64,000 bases of DNA. It comes from PALSA-610 sp038239145. GTDB lineage: Bacteria; Actinomycetota; Acidimicrobiia; IMCC26256; PALSA-610. The position numbers were made by a program, and so were the translations under genes. The DNA is taken from NCBI GenBank assembly GCA_038239145.1, contig JBBSFB010000020.1:5753-69752 (forward strand). Reading direction: 5' to 3'. The notes under the pieces were generated by a model, which saw nothing but the letters and a program-made list of their open reading frames with translations, had not been told where the DNA came from and ran no database searches. Of this stretch, positions 52,676 through 61,047 are shown piece after piece; position 1 is the first letter of the stretch, and the number at the start of each line of letters is the position of its first letter.

Positions 52676-53563
52676 ATGAGCACCATCACCGCCGCCATGC
52701 CCCGTACTGCGCTCCGTTCACGCCAGCTTGTCGCCGCCTCGGAGCGCACGACCCTCGACCCGTTCCGTGAAATCGACTGGTCGCGGCCAATCGACGACTC
52801 CGCCTTCCACCTCCCGCCGGAACTGCTTCCGCTCTTCGGCACGGCCCTCTGGGACGCGATGAGCGAAACCGAGCGCATCGAGTACAGCCGCCACGAGACC
52901 GCGGCCCTGTGCGGCGCCGGGATCTGGTTCGAGAATGTCTTGATGCAAGTGGTGTTGCGTCACCTGGGCGAGATTCCCGTGACCGACCCTTCGCACCGCT
53001 ACCTCCTCGTGGAGGTGGCCGACGAGTGCCGGCACTCGATGATGTTCGGCGAGTACATCCGGCGCGCCGATACCCCGGCGTATCGTCCCGCGCTGCCGGC
53101 GAATTCACTCTCCGACATTGAGAGTCCCGGCAACCGTGCGGTCTCGTATCTCCTGATACTCGCCGTCGAAGAGCTGCTCGACCACATCAACCGCGCAACG
53201 ATGCGCGACGAACGCGTGCACCCGGTGTCGCGTTCGATCGCACGCCTGCACGTGCTCGAAGAAGCGCGGCACGTAAGCTTCGCCAAGACCTACCTCGCCG
53301 AGATCTTGCCAACCCTGAACGAATCCGATCGGCGTCTTGTCGCCGACGCCGCGCCCGCGCTGGTGACCGTCGTCGCTGCTCTCAGCGTCGATCCCGGCGT
53401 ATACGAGCGCCTCGGAATCGCGGGCGGATACGAGGCGGCGCGCGCCAACCCGCACCACCAAGCGGCGATCGTCGCCGGGCTCTCGAAGCTCACGAACTTC
53501 CTCACCGGGATCGGCGTCATCGACGACGAGCACCGCGACGCTTGGAGCGCGCTGCTCGCATGA
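52676..53563 (+). CDS. AurF-like diiron oxygenase
   Basis: A 295-residue helical protein. The diiron ligands are visible: EYSRHETAALCGAGIWFENV, YLLVEVADECRHSMMFGEYI, LAVEELLDHINR and HVLEEARHVSFAK, giving the ExxH-type pairs of p-aminobenzoate N-oxygenase (AurF) relatives. It should use O2 to oxidise a small organic molecule or amine in the cytoplasm. ATG 52676 follows a normal spacer. It is controlled by, or senses with, the divergent MerR gene. Substrate unknown. Confidence 0.9.
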   Translation: MSTITAAMPRTALRSRQLVAASERTTLDPFREIDWSRPIDDSAFHLPPELLPLFGTALWDAMSETERIEYSRHETAALCGAGIWFENVLMQVVLRHLGEIPVTDPSHRYLLVEVADECRHSMMFGEYIRRADTPAYRPALPANSLSDIESPGNRAVSYLLILAVEELLDHINRATMRDERVHPVSRSIARLHVLEEARHVSFAKTYLAEILPTLNESDRRLVADAAPALVTVVAALSVDPGVYERLGIAGGYEAARANPHHQAAIVAGLSKLTNFLTGIGVIDDEHRDAWSALLA

Positions 53564-53767
53564 GCACTCTGGCGCACAGAGAGGACGTCGCCGATACCGA
53601 GACTCAAGATCACCTGGCCCGTTGTCCGGCTGAGTGCCTGCTCCGGAGCCGTACGTCGCTTGCGGCACCGCAACACCATTGACGGTCAAGGCAAACTGGC
53701 TCGGCTCGGTTGCGGAGATCGAGAAGTTCACCGCATAGATGCCCGCGACGTTCACCGACATCGTTGA
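53564..53767 (-). pseudogene. BclA-like C-terminal jelly-roll fragment
   Basis: In two frames the minus strand reads STMSVNVAGIYAVNFSISAT, EPSQFALTVNGVAVPQATYG, SGAGTQPDNG and then QVILSLGIGDVLSVRQSAHA. This resembles the C-terminal trimer domain of exosporium/collagen-like BclA proteins. A frameshift near 53612 divides it and no collagen-like or leader part is present. Confidence 0.6.
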
Positions 53768-54180
53768 CGCGTCGGCCACATGCCGTTTGCGCCCGCTTGT
53801 GCTCGCTGATATACGCGTCATCGTCGAAGCACCGACGACCGATCCGTGGGCATCGCGGATAGGCGCAATCGTCACTGATACGTCGAAGCGTGATCCATCC
53901 TTTCGGAGCCGCTGAGTCTCAAAGCTCGAGACGCGTTCGCCCCCCCGCGATGCGCCGAAGAATCTCCGGAACCTCGTCGGGCCGATCTCCAGGAACGAGG
54001 ATCGCGACGTTGCGTCCGACGATCTCGTCGGCGAGATATCCGTACATGCGCTCCGCGCCGGCGTTCCAACTCGTGATCACCCCGTCGAGTCGCTTGCCGA
54101 TCATGGCGTCGGAGGACGACTCGAGGATCGCCGCCAACCGCAGCGCGGCGCTCAACTCGGCAGTTGCCTCCGAGACACGA
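53768..54180 (-). pseudogene. PAS-domain sensor fragment, frameshifted in a G7 run
   Basis: A PAS domain reads LAAILESSSDAMIGKRLDGV, ITSWNAGAERMYGYLADEIV and GRNVAILVPGDRPDE, then stops early after IAGGRTRLEL. In the next frame it continues as IAGGERVSSFETQRLRKDGS and RFDVSVTIAPIRDAHG. The shift lies in seven consecutive C of the plus strand (about 53940-53946); one base fewer restores the frame. No output domain follows; the BclA-like fragment does. Confidence 0.7.
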
Positions 54181-54488
54181 CGAGGAGGAGGGCCGTCGTG
54201 CACATCCGTGACTCCGAGGTCCCGAGCATCGTCGCCTGCCTCTAAAAAGGGCGAAGCCAGGGTCCGGAGCTCGCTCGCGTCGGCGACGCGAACGGTACAC
54301 CTCGTTCGCAACCAACGAATACGACGAGCTCTATGCCGTAGCGAGCGATCGTCCACCTGCGGTCGCCTTGCGAGCCTCGGGTTCCCCGAGCGCGTGTCTC
54401 CCGGCCCACGAAGCCCACACAAGCTCGTGGACGGACACATGCGTCCGTGCGGCGTGCCGAGTGGGAGGTGGCGACCAGGGTGACGGCA

Positions 54489-55074
54489 TGGACGAATCCA
54501 TCACGACCGCCCTCGCCGACGTCGGGCCCCGCCTCAAACGGGCCCGAGACCACCGGGGCGTCACCCTGACCGAACTGGGGGCGGAAAGCGGAATCTCCAA
54601 AAGCACGCTGTCGCGGCTGGAAGGAGGCCAACATAAACCGAGCCTCGAGTTGCTCCTACCGATCGCCCAGGCCCATCGCAGTCCGCTCGACGAACTGGTC
54701 GGCGCACCCGCGGTCGGGGACCCTCGCGTTCGCTTCACCCCACAAAAGCGCAACGGCCGCACCGTGATCCCGCTCTCGCAACAACCTGGCGGCCTTCAGG
54801 CATGGAAGGTGATCATCCCGCCCGAGCGCCGCGAACCGAACTTCGCACCCACGAGGGTACGAGCGGCTGTTCGTCGTCGCGGGACAGATGCGACTGATCC
54901 TTGCCGACCACGACATCACCATGACGCCGGGCGAAGTCGCCGAATTCGACACGCGCTATCCACACTGGTTCGGTCCCGCGAACGACGAACCGGTCGAGAT
55001 CCTCTCTCTTCGGCAAACACGGCGAACGCGTCCACATTCGCGGCGCCCCACGCCACAAGAGCGCCCGTGAGTAA
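54489..55074 (+). pseudogene. XRE-cupin transcriptional regulator with several frameshifts
   Basis: The start MDESITTALADVGPRLKRAR and VTLTELGAESGISKSTLSRL are a complete helix-turn-helix (about residues 10-65). The cupin half begins in frame (AWKVIIPPERREPNFAP) but then shifts near 54855 to ERLFVVAGQMRLILADHDIT and near 55010 to GERVHIRGAPRHKSAR. At least two or three indels are needed to restore it. Intact, it would be a roughly 195-residue cytoplasmic repressor of the HTH-cupin type. Confidence 0.8.
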
Positions 55075-55095
55075 CCACCGCGAACGCCGTGCACG

Positions 55096-55716
55096 TCAAG
55101 CGAGCGCGGCGCGCCGGAATTCGTCCATCCCTTCCACGGTGAGGTGTACCTCGAACTGGTCGCCGTCGTGGCTGACGTCGAGGCTCGGACAAAACCATCC
55201 TCGATCACCGATAAAGAAATGCGGCGACCCCTTCACGCTCCGCGCACGCCCAGCACCCCAATCGGCTTCCACCGCGACTTTCGTCGCCGCATGATCGAGG
55301 GGCTCGATCTCGAACCGACTCGCGATCGAGCGCAGGATGCGATCGTCGGAAATGTCCTCGCCCCGCTCGAACAACGCGTCGCGAAGCGCAAGGCTGACCG
55401 CTTCCCCGGTTGCGTCATCAGTCTCGTAGCCGGCGGCAGCAAGACCGAACGCGGGAATCGATGTTTGGGGAAATGTTGATGGGTCGAAACCCGCGAAGAG
55501 ACCGGGAGCAACTTCCGCGCGCAGTGCTTCGACCTCTCTCGCCGCCAGATGCCGGTCGAGGGGCGCGCCGTTGATCCATTCGAGCGGCCACGCCCGCACA
55601 CGTAGCGCGGATCGGACGGCAGGCGAGCGTCGAGCGTCACTCAGGCGGCGAAGCCCGACGTGAGCGAACGGGCACACGACATCGGCGAACACTTCGATAT
55701 TCGACACGAACACCAT
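55096..55716 (-). CDS. DsbA-family thioredoxin-like protein
   Basis: A 206-residue cytoplasmic protein. NIEVFADVVCPFAHVGLRRL has a CPFA motif where disulfide oxidoreductases have CxxC, so it has a single active-site Cys, as in FrnE-like and isomerase-type members. AWPLEWINGAPLDRHLAARE forms the helical insertion, and SPHFFIGDRGWFCPSLDVSH carries the cis-Pro-type strand near the end. It probably acts on glutathione-like or small thiols. ATG 55716 gives the natural start. Confidence 0.85.
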   Translation of the reverse strand: MVFVSNIEVFADVVCPFAHVGLRRLSDARRSPAVRSALRVRAWPLEWINGAPLDRHLAAREVEALRAEVAPGLFAGFDPSTFPQTSIPAFGLAAAGYETDDATGEAVSLALRDALFERGEDISDDRILRSIASRFEIEPLDHAATKVAVEADWGAGRARSVKGSPHFFIGDRGWFCPSLDVSHDGDQFEVHLTVEGMDEFRRAALA

Positions 55717-55819
55717 CCCTGAGCGGGGAAGCGACAAATCTATCGCTCTCAGTAGACGTACCCACGCGGGCCGCCCGCTAATGCGTAATACCCCAGGCAT
55801 TGGGTTGAACCGTGAGGGT

Positions 55820-56260
55820 TCAGCCTCCGAACGTCTTCGCCAGCCCCGCGACGAGCGTCGCACGCTGCCCGCTCGAGAGCTTCGCGCCCGAGTGGAGTCC
55901 AAACCACGTGTAGTACGACGGCGGCATCGATCCGTCACGCACGGACTCGGCAAGGTTGCGGGCGCCCTCACCCTGCGGGCGATCCCATTCGGAGAAGTTC
56001 ACGGCGGCGCGGCCATCGTTGACATGGCTCGTCAACCACCACGACAAGGGGGCAAGATGCCCATACCACGGCGTCTTCGTCTGGTTGCTGTGACAGTCGT
56101 AACACGCGGCCACAACAAGCGCGCGGGTCTGCGGAGTGTCCCATCTCGGCTCGGCGGTCACCCGCGGGTTCGACACGCGGTAGGGCACGAGTTGCATCAA
56201 TCCGAGCGTCGCAGTGATCATCGCTATCGCAATGATCGCGTTGCGCTTCACGTTGCTCAT
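55820..56260 (-). CDS. Heme-binding domain protein with CxxCH
   Basis: A 146-residue protein. A membrane anchor (NAIIAIAMITATLGLMQLVP) is followed by the c-type heme site CYDCH (residues 53-57) and TKTPWYGHLAPLSWWLTSHV, NDGRAAVNFSEWDRP. This is the cytochrome-like heme-binding domain often found with electron-transfer genes. Residues 62-112 are repeated in a fragment 5.9 kb downstream. ATG 56260 is preferred; the frame is open for 37 codons upstream. Confidence 0.88.
   Translation of the reverse strand: MSNVKRNAIIAIAMITATLGLMQLVPYRVSNPRVTAEPRWDTPQTRALVVAACYDCHSNQTKTPWYGHLAPLSWWLTSHVNDGRAAVNFSEWDRPQGEGARNLAESVRDGSMPPSYYTWFGLHSGAKLSSGQRATLVAGLAKTFGG
55922..56075. repeat. 154-bp direct repeat, copy 1 (inside the heme-binding gene)
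   Basis: This copy encodes residues 62-112 of the heme-binding protein. It matches 61800-61953 in the same orientation with about eight mismatches, about 95% identity by eye. The two copies flank a 5.7-kb segment with the two-component and ApbE/reductase genes. Confidence 0.9.
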
Positions 56261-56316
56261 CGATCCCATCGTGGCGAATGGCACGAAGCACCGAACAGGG
56301 ACTTCCGTCCCAGATT

Positions 56317-56988
56317 TCAGGTGTCCGAGGACTCCTCCTCCACCTCGGGGTGCACCACGCCGTTTGAGCACTCCGCGCGTATGTCGGAGCTGTGCGTGCC
56401 GTTCTCGAACTTCTGCTCGATTCCCGCGTCACGTTCCTGGTCGACGCTCCGCCGGAAGCCGCTCTTGGGAACCGCCGCCACGTACACGATCACGTTCTCA
56501 CCGGAACAGCGGGTCCACAGCGTCCCGCCCTGTGATGTCGTGACGGTCTCCAGCGTGCCACCGTTCGGCGTCGCCGGTGCGGTCGTCGGCGTCGGCATCG
56601 TCGGCGAAACCGGACCGGCATTCGTCGTCGTGGGAGACCGCGTGACCGGCCGTGCGCTCGTCGAGGGTGTCTTCGGCGACGACGTCAGCGTGGTCGACGT
56701 GTTCTCGTGGCGGGTCGTCGGCGACACGGTCGAAGCACGCGGAGAAGTACCTGGAGCGGTCGGGCCCGACGCGTTCGCGACGTTCGCGGTCAACTCGTTG
56801 TCGATTGCTTCGCGAGACAGAGATGAGACGTTGGGCTCAGCGACACCGTTGGCCACCCGCCCGACGGCCGCGAATGCGAAGGTCGCGGCTACGCCGACAC
56901 CGAGTACCCATAGGCCGAAGGTCAGAACTCCGCGTCGCACCTGCACATTGTTGTTTGTAAGGCGGCCGTGGAGCGTTAAGTTCAGCAC
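56317..56988 (-). CDS. Hypothetical single-pass membrane protein with Thr/Ser/Pro stalk
   Basis: A protein of up to 223 residues. A basic start and a helix (GVLTFGLWVLGVGVAATFAF) are followed by about 80 residues rich in Thr, Ser and Pro. A compact C-terminal domain has Cys-Ser-Gly (LWTRCSGENVIVYVAAVPKS) and EQKFENGTHSSDIRAECSNG, a probable disulfide pair. It seems exported or surface-held. It is divergent from the response regulator. The start codon is uncertain because no clear ribosome site is seen. Confidence 0.7.
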   Translation of the reverse strand: MLNLTLHGRLTNNNVQVRRGVLTFGLWVLGVGVAATFAFAAVGRVANGVAEPNVSSLSREAIDNELTANVANASGPTAPGTSPRASTVSPTTRHENTSTTLTSSPKTPSTSARPVTRSPTTTNAGPVSPTMPTPTTAPATPNGGTLETVTTSQGGTLWTRCSGENVIVYVAAVPKSGFRRSVDQERDAGIEQKFENGTHSSDIRAECSNGVVHPEVEEESSDT

Positions 56989-57052
56989 AACTTTGGCCTA
57001 AGTGTTCCGCCGCAGATCGTCGACAAGGCTCGGTTTCGTCGTAGCCTGCCCT

Positions 57053-57733
57053 ATGGTCAAGGTGCTCATCGTCGAAGACGACGACCGTGTGCGCATCCCG
57101 CTGGTACTTTCGCTCAGCGCTCGCGGACACAACGTTACCGAGGCAGCTTGCGGACTTCCTGCGCTGCAATCGATCGTTGACTCGCCCCCGGACGTCGTCG
57201 TGCTCGATCTCGGACTTCCCGACATCGACGGAGGTGACCTCCTGAAGATGCTTCGGGCGGTGAGCGGCGTCCCCCTGATCGTCGGCACCGCTCGCGACGA
57301 CGAGCGCGAGATCGTCCGCTTGCTGGACGCGGGCGCCGACGACTACATCGTGAAGCCGTTCTCGGCCGAGCAGGTCGATGCACGGATCCGCGCGCTGTTG
57401 CGCCGGACCTCTGTCGACAAGTCGCCGCGGGTCGAGGTCGGAGATCTCGTCATCGACTCCGCGGCACGGACCGTGGAGCTGGCGGGCGAGCAGCTCGAGT
57501 TGAGCCGCAAGGAGTTCGATCTCCTGCTCTACCTCGCGCGTCGAATCGGAACTGTCGTCACGAAGCAGGAGCTTCTGGCAGAGATCTGGGGACAGCCCTT
57601 CGGCGGAGTCGAGAAGACGGTCGACACGCATCTTTCGTGGCTGCGCGCGAAGTTGGGTGAAACGGCAGGCGCGCCGCGCTACCTACACACCGTGCGAGGA
57701 GTCGGAGTCAAGCTTCTCGCACCGGGTCCCTGA
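57053..57733 (+). CDS. OmpR-family response regulator
   Basis: A 226-residue protein. The receiver domain has VLIVEDDDRVRIPLVLSLSA, the phospho-acceptor Asp in VVVLDLGLPDIDGGDL (about residue 50) and the Lys in DDYIVKPFSAEQVDARI. The DNA-binding domain (about 130-226) has ELSRKEFDLLLYLARRIGTV and LRAKLGETAGAPRYLHTVRG. ATG 57053 starts the family core. It lies eight bases before a histidine kinase in the same operon and is divergent from a membrane protein it may control. Confidence 0.95.
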   Translation: MVKVLIVEDDDRVRIPLVLSLSARGHNVTEAACGLPALQSIVDSPPDVVVLDLGLPDIDGGDLLKMLRAVSGVPLIVGTARDDEREIVRLLDAGADDYIVKPFSAEQVDARIRALLRRTSVDKSPRVEVGDLVIDSAARTVELAGEQLELSRKEFDLLLYLARRIGTVVTKQELLAEIWGQPFGGVEKTVDTHLSWLRAKLGETAGAPRYLHTVRGVGVKLLAPGP

Positions 57734-57741
57734 CCGACTCG

Positions 57742-59013
57742 ATGCGTCGCCAACTGGTTCTGATGACATTGGCGGTCACCTCGATCGTGGTCATAGCGTT
57801 CGTCATTCCGTTGGGATTCCTCGTGCGGACGATCACGTCTGATCGGGCGGTGAGCAAAGCCAACGCCGACGCTCAGTACGTCGGCCAACTCCTTGCCGGG
57901 AGTCGTTCGCCGGCTCCCGCAATCGTTGCTCAGGTCGATGCCTCCTCTCCCAACCGCACGTCCGTGTACTACGCGGACGGAATCGTGATCGGTGCGCGTT
58001 CGCGTCCTCCGGATGCGGACAGCCTTCGGCTCGCGCGCAGGGGCCGATCGTTCAGCCGATCGTGGTCCGGAGGCGTCGACGTCTTCCTGCCGGTGCTCGG
58101 GGCCGGCGGTCAGACCGCCGTCGTACGCGTGGCGGTGACGAATCACGAGCTCCGACGGGGCGTTGCAGCGGCGTGGTGGTCGCTCGCGGGACTGGGCGCG
58201 GCGCTCATAGCCCTGTCACTGCTCATCGCAGACCGGATCGCGCGCTCCATCACGAAACCAATGCATAGATTGACCGCGATCGCGCGCCGTCTTGCGGCCG
58301 GCGACCTCGATGCACGTTCTCGGGTCGGCGGCTCGCCCGAAGTGACGGAGCTCAGTCGCGCGCTTGACGCCCTCGCCTCGCGTATCGGTGACTTGCTCCA
58401 CGCCGAACGCGAGCACGCCGTTGATCTCTCACACAGCCTGCGAACTCCGCTGACGGCGCTACGGCTCGACGCCGAGCTGTTGAACGATCCCGACGAAGCG
58501 CGGAGGGTCACCGCCGCGATCGACGACCTGGAACAAGCCGTGACCAACGTGATCGCCGACACTCGGCGTGAGCGGGCGAGATCCGACCAGCGCGGGGTCG
58601 ACCTCTCCGCGGTTGTACGCGAGAGATTGGCATTCTGGGAAGTTCTGACGCGCGCGCAAGCGCGGACCCTGGAGACGTGCTTGCATTCCGGTCCACTTCC
58701 GGTCGACCTACGTCATCACGATCTCGAAGAGCTGATCGACGTTCTCGTCGGCAACGTTCTTCGCCACACGCCGTCGGGTCGCGCGGTCCGAGTCAGCACC
58801 AGCCCGGCAGCTCGCGGCATCGGCGGCCATCTCATCGTCGAGGATGCCGGACGGGGGTTCGGCACGACGAGCGCGGGCTCGGGCCGTAGCAGCGGTCTCG
58901 GGCTCGAGATCGCGCGCCGCATCGCGGCGAGGGCCGGCGGAAACATAACGATTGGCAAGAGCGAACTCGGCGGAGCGCGCGTCGACGCGAAGCTCGGAAC
59001 GCCACAGCGTTGA
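57742..59013 (+). CDS. Sensor histidine kinase
   Basis: A 423-residue membrane kinase. Two helices (LVLMTLAVTSIVVIAFVIPL near 5-30 and AWWSLAGLGAALIALSLLIA near 145-165) bracket an extracytoplasmic sensor. A HAMP domain follows with ITKPMHRLTAIARRLAAGDL. The phospho-acceptor is His in VDLSHSLRTPLTALRLDAEL (about residue 233), and the ATP domain has VGNVLRHTPSG and VEDAGRGFG. It pairs with the upstream regulator. The sensed signal is unknown. Confidence 0.95.
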   Translation: MRRQLVLMTLAVTSIVVIAFVIPLGFLVRTITSDRAVSKANADAQYVGQLLAGSRSPAPAIVAQVDASSPNRTSVYYADGIVIGARSRPPDADSLRLARRGRSFSRSWSGGVDVFLPVLGAGGQTAVVRVAVTNHELRRGVAAAWWSLAGLGAALIALSLLIADRIARSITKPMHRLTAIARRLAAGDLDARSRVGGSPEVTELSRALDALASRIGDLLHAEREHAVDLSHSLRTPLTALRLDAELLNDPDEARRVTAAIDDLEQAVTNVIADTRRERARSDQRGVDLSAVVRERLAFWEVLTRAQARTLETCLHSGPLPVDLRHHDLEELIDVLVGNVLRHTPSGRAVRVSTSPAARGIGGHLIVEDAGRGFGTTSAGSGRSSGLGLEIARRIAARAGGNITIGKSELGGARVDAKLGTPQR

Positions 59014-59168
59014 GGCACGCCGCAACGAAAGCGCCGCGGCATCGGACGGCCAAGAAGCTGCAACGACAAGTCGCGGCTAAGTCGCGGGCAAATGAACGGA
59101 CATGCTCTTCTCAACCGTGCCGGAGCGCTCGACAATGCGAAGTGTCAGTTCCCGATCCGGAGGTCCAA

Positions 59169-59657
59169 GTGCCCCTCACCAAAACGACCATCCGCGCGCT
59201 CGCGGCGTCGACTGCGTTCGTCGCCGCCGGTGTGACGCTCGCCGGAGCAGCAATCTTCCACGTACCCGTGCTCGGTTTCAGCCGCGCGTCCGCCGCGACG
59301 CGCTCTGCGGCACCACCCGTCGACGCCGCGGTCGCCGTCCGACGCCGAACTGTCGCGCCCGTCAAGATCGTCCGCACCCGTTATGTCGATGACATCGTCC
59401 ACCGTCCTGCTCCGGTGGGTGCGTCGCGGCCGGCGGTCACGATCACGACCTACGGAACGGCGCGCGTCTCCCCGACAATGGGGTCGGAACCCGCGGTCGA
59501 TAGCTCGCCGACCAGTTCCACGACCACCACGACGTATCCGTCGGTCGCGCCCCACCGTGACGGGTCGGAACCGCACGACGGGACCGCGGACGTCGATTCT
59601 CCCGACAGCTCCGCGCACACGCCGGAACACGCGCCGAGCGAGACGGTCGACCAATGA
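59169..59657 (+). CDS. Exported Thr/Ser/Pro-rich protein
   Basis: A 162-residue protein. GTG 59169 lies five bases after GGAGG. The first helix (RALAASTAFVAAGVTLAGAA) can act as a signal or anchor. The remainder is low in complexity with many Ser, Thr, Pro and His and no recognised domain. It begins an operon with a second low-complexity protein, ApbE and a ferric-reductase-like protein, so it may be a surface partner of that redox module. Confidence 0.65.
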   Translation: MPLTKTTIRALAASTAFVAAGVTLAGAAIFHVPVLGFSRASAATRSAAPPVDAAVAVRRRTVAPVKIVRTRYVDDIVHRPAPVGASRPAVTITTYGTARVSPTMGSEPAVDSSPTSSTTTTTYPSVAPHRDGSEPHDGTADVDSPDSSAHTPEHAPSETVDQ

Positions 59658-60109
59658 GCGACCCGAACGCGAACCGGCGCCGTCGGCACAAGGCCGCGGG
59701 TGGTCGCGTCGCCGCAACCGGAGCCGGCGCCGGCGCCCTGCTCGCGATAGTCGGCGGGATCGCGGCACATTCGTCGCCGGCGACCACGACCGCGGCGCCG
59801 AAGGCGAACCTCCCAACCGTCCCCGCGCGGCCCGGCGTCCCGCATCCCGCGCCACGAATCTTTGCGACCCCCACGACGATCCTGTGGCGCGTCGTCCATC
59901 GCGTCGTCGTCGTCACCGACCCGCCAGTCGGGCGCGCGACGGGTTCAAACGGAGGTGGCTCGGCGCACCCGAACGTTTACTCGACCGTCCCGAACCCCGC
60001 GCCGGCCGGGACCGGTGCGCCTCCGGCACCGGCCCCGCCGCCGTCTCCTCCTCCGCCCGTGCCTGCTCCGGCACCGGTTCCGGCCTGTTCGGGGACGAAA
60101 TGTCCCTGA
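59654..60109 (+). CDS. Exported proline-rich protein with terminal cysteines
   Basis: A 151-residue protein coupled to the preceding gene by ATGA. An arginine-rich start (NANRRRRHKAAGG) and a helix (VAATGAGAGALLAIVGGIAA) suggest a membrane anchor. About 40 residues of Pro/Ala/Gly spacer precede the end PVPACSGTKCP, with two cysteines. No ApbE target motif (DGxTSAT-like) is seen. Its role beside ApbE is unclear. Confidence 0.65.
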   Translation: MSDPNANRRRRHKAAGGRVAATGAGAGALLAIVGGIAAHSSPATTTAAPKANLPTVPARPGVPHPAPRIFATPTTILWRVVHRVVVVTDPPVGRATGSNGGGSAHPNVYSTVPNPAPAGTGAPPAPAPPPSPPPPVPAPAPVPACSGTKCP

Positions 60110-61047
60110 CGACGAGCGAGCCTGCGGTCACTCGGCGATTCGCCGCGATGGGGTCGACCGCCGAGCTCGTCGTCGTCGGCAACGACGGGGCCGCGCTGGC
60201 CGACTGGGCTATGTCTCGGATCGAGCAGCTCGAGGCTACGTGGAGCAGGTTCCGTCCCGACAGCGAGCTGTCTCGCATCTGTCGCGACGCGGGGACTGGT
60301 CCGGTCGCCGCGTCTGCCGACATGCTCGCGGCAGTCGGCCATGCACTGACGCTCTGGTACGTCACGGACGGCCGCTTCGATCCGACGATCCGTGCCGCGC
60401 TCGAAGCGTGCGGGTACGACCGGACCTTCCGCCAGGTGGCAAGACACAGCACGGCCGCGCCGCCGCCCGTCCCGGCGCCCGGCTGCGAGGGGGTGCGGGT
60501 CGATCGTGACCTCGGCACTGTGACGTTGCCCGCCGGAATCGAGCTCGACCTCGGTGGTGTCGGGAAGGGGCTCGCCGCCGATCTGGTCGCCACGGGTCTC
60601 GCTGAACGGGGTGCAGCCGGCGCGTGCATCGCGCTGGGCGGCGATGTACGCGTCACCGGCGTGCAGACGGACGGAAGTTCGTGGTTGGTCCCGATCGAGG
60701 ACCCACTCGACGAATCGCGCACACTCGCCCTCAGGCCCCTGGTCGACCAAGCGGTGGTCACGAGTACGACGCGATTTCGTCGCTGGCGACGAGGGGATGT
60801 CGAAATGCACCACCTGATCGATCCGGCCACGGGCTCGCCGGCACGACGGGGCATCACCGCGGTCGTCGTGCAAGCTGAAGAGGCATGGTGGGCCGAAGGC
60901 GTGGCCAAGGCCGCGCTCGTTGCCGGCGCCGACTCGGGTCTCGAACTGCTCGAGCGGCTCGGCATCGCCGCGGTCGTGGTCGGCGACGTCGACGCCGCCA
61001 CTCCCACCGCCACATACCGATGCACGACTCGCTGGGACCGCGCGTGA
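60100..61047 (+). CDS. ApbE-family FMN transferase
   Basis: A 315-residue protein. EPAVTRRFAAMGSTAELVVV is the usual start. FRPDSELSRICRDAG, DGRFDPTIRAALEACGYD, IELDLGGVGKGLAADLV and HHLIDPATGSPARRGITAVV are the conserved FAD/Mg-binding blocks of ApbE (Ftp). It attaches FMN covalently to a Thr/Ser in target electron-transfer proteins. No N-terminal lipobox is present, so it may be cytoplasmic. No FMN-binding target gene lies in this cluster. Overlaps the previous gene by ten bases and the next by four. Confidence 0.93.
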   Translation: MSLTTSEPAVTRRFAAMGSTAELVVVGNDGAALADWAMSRIEQLEATWSRFRPDSELSRICRDAGTGPVAASADMLAAVGHALTLWYVTDGRFDPTIRAALEACGYDRTFRQVARHSTAAPPPVPAPGCEGVRVDRDLGTVTLPAGIELDLGGVGKGLAADLVATGLAERGAAGACIALGGDVRVTGVQTDGSSWLVPIEDPLDESRTLALRPLVDQAVVTSTTRFRRWRRGDVEMHHLIDPATGSPARRGITAVVVQAEEAWWAEGVAKAALVAGADSGLELLERLGIAAVVVGDVDAATPTATYRCTTRWDRA

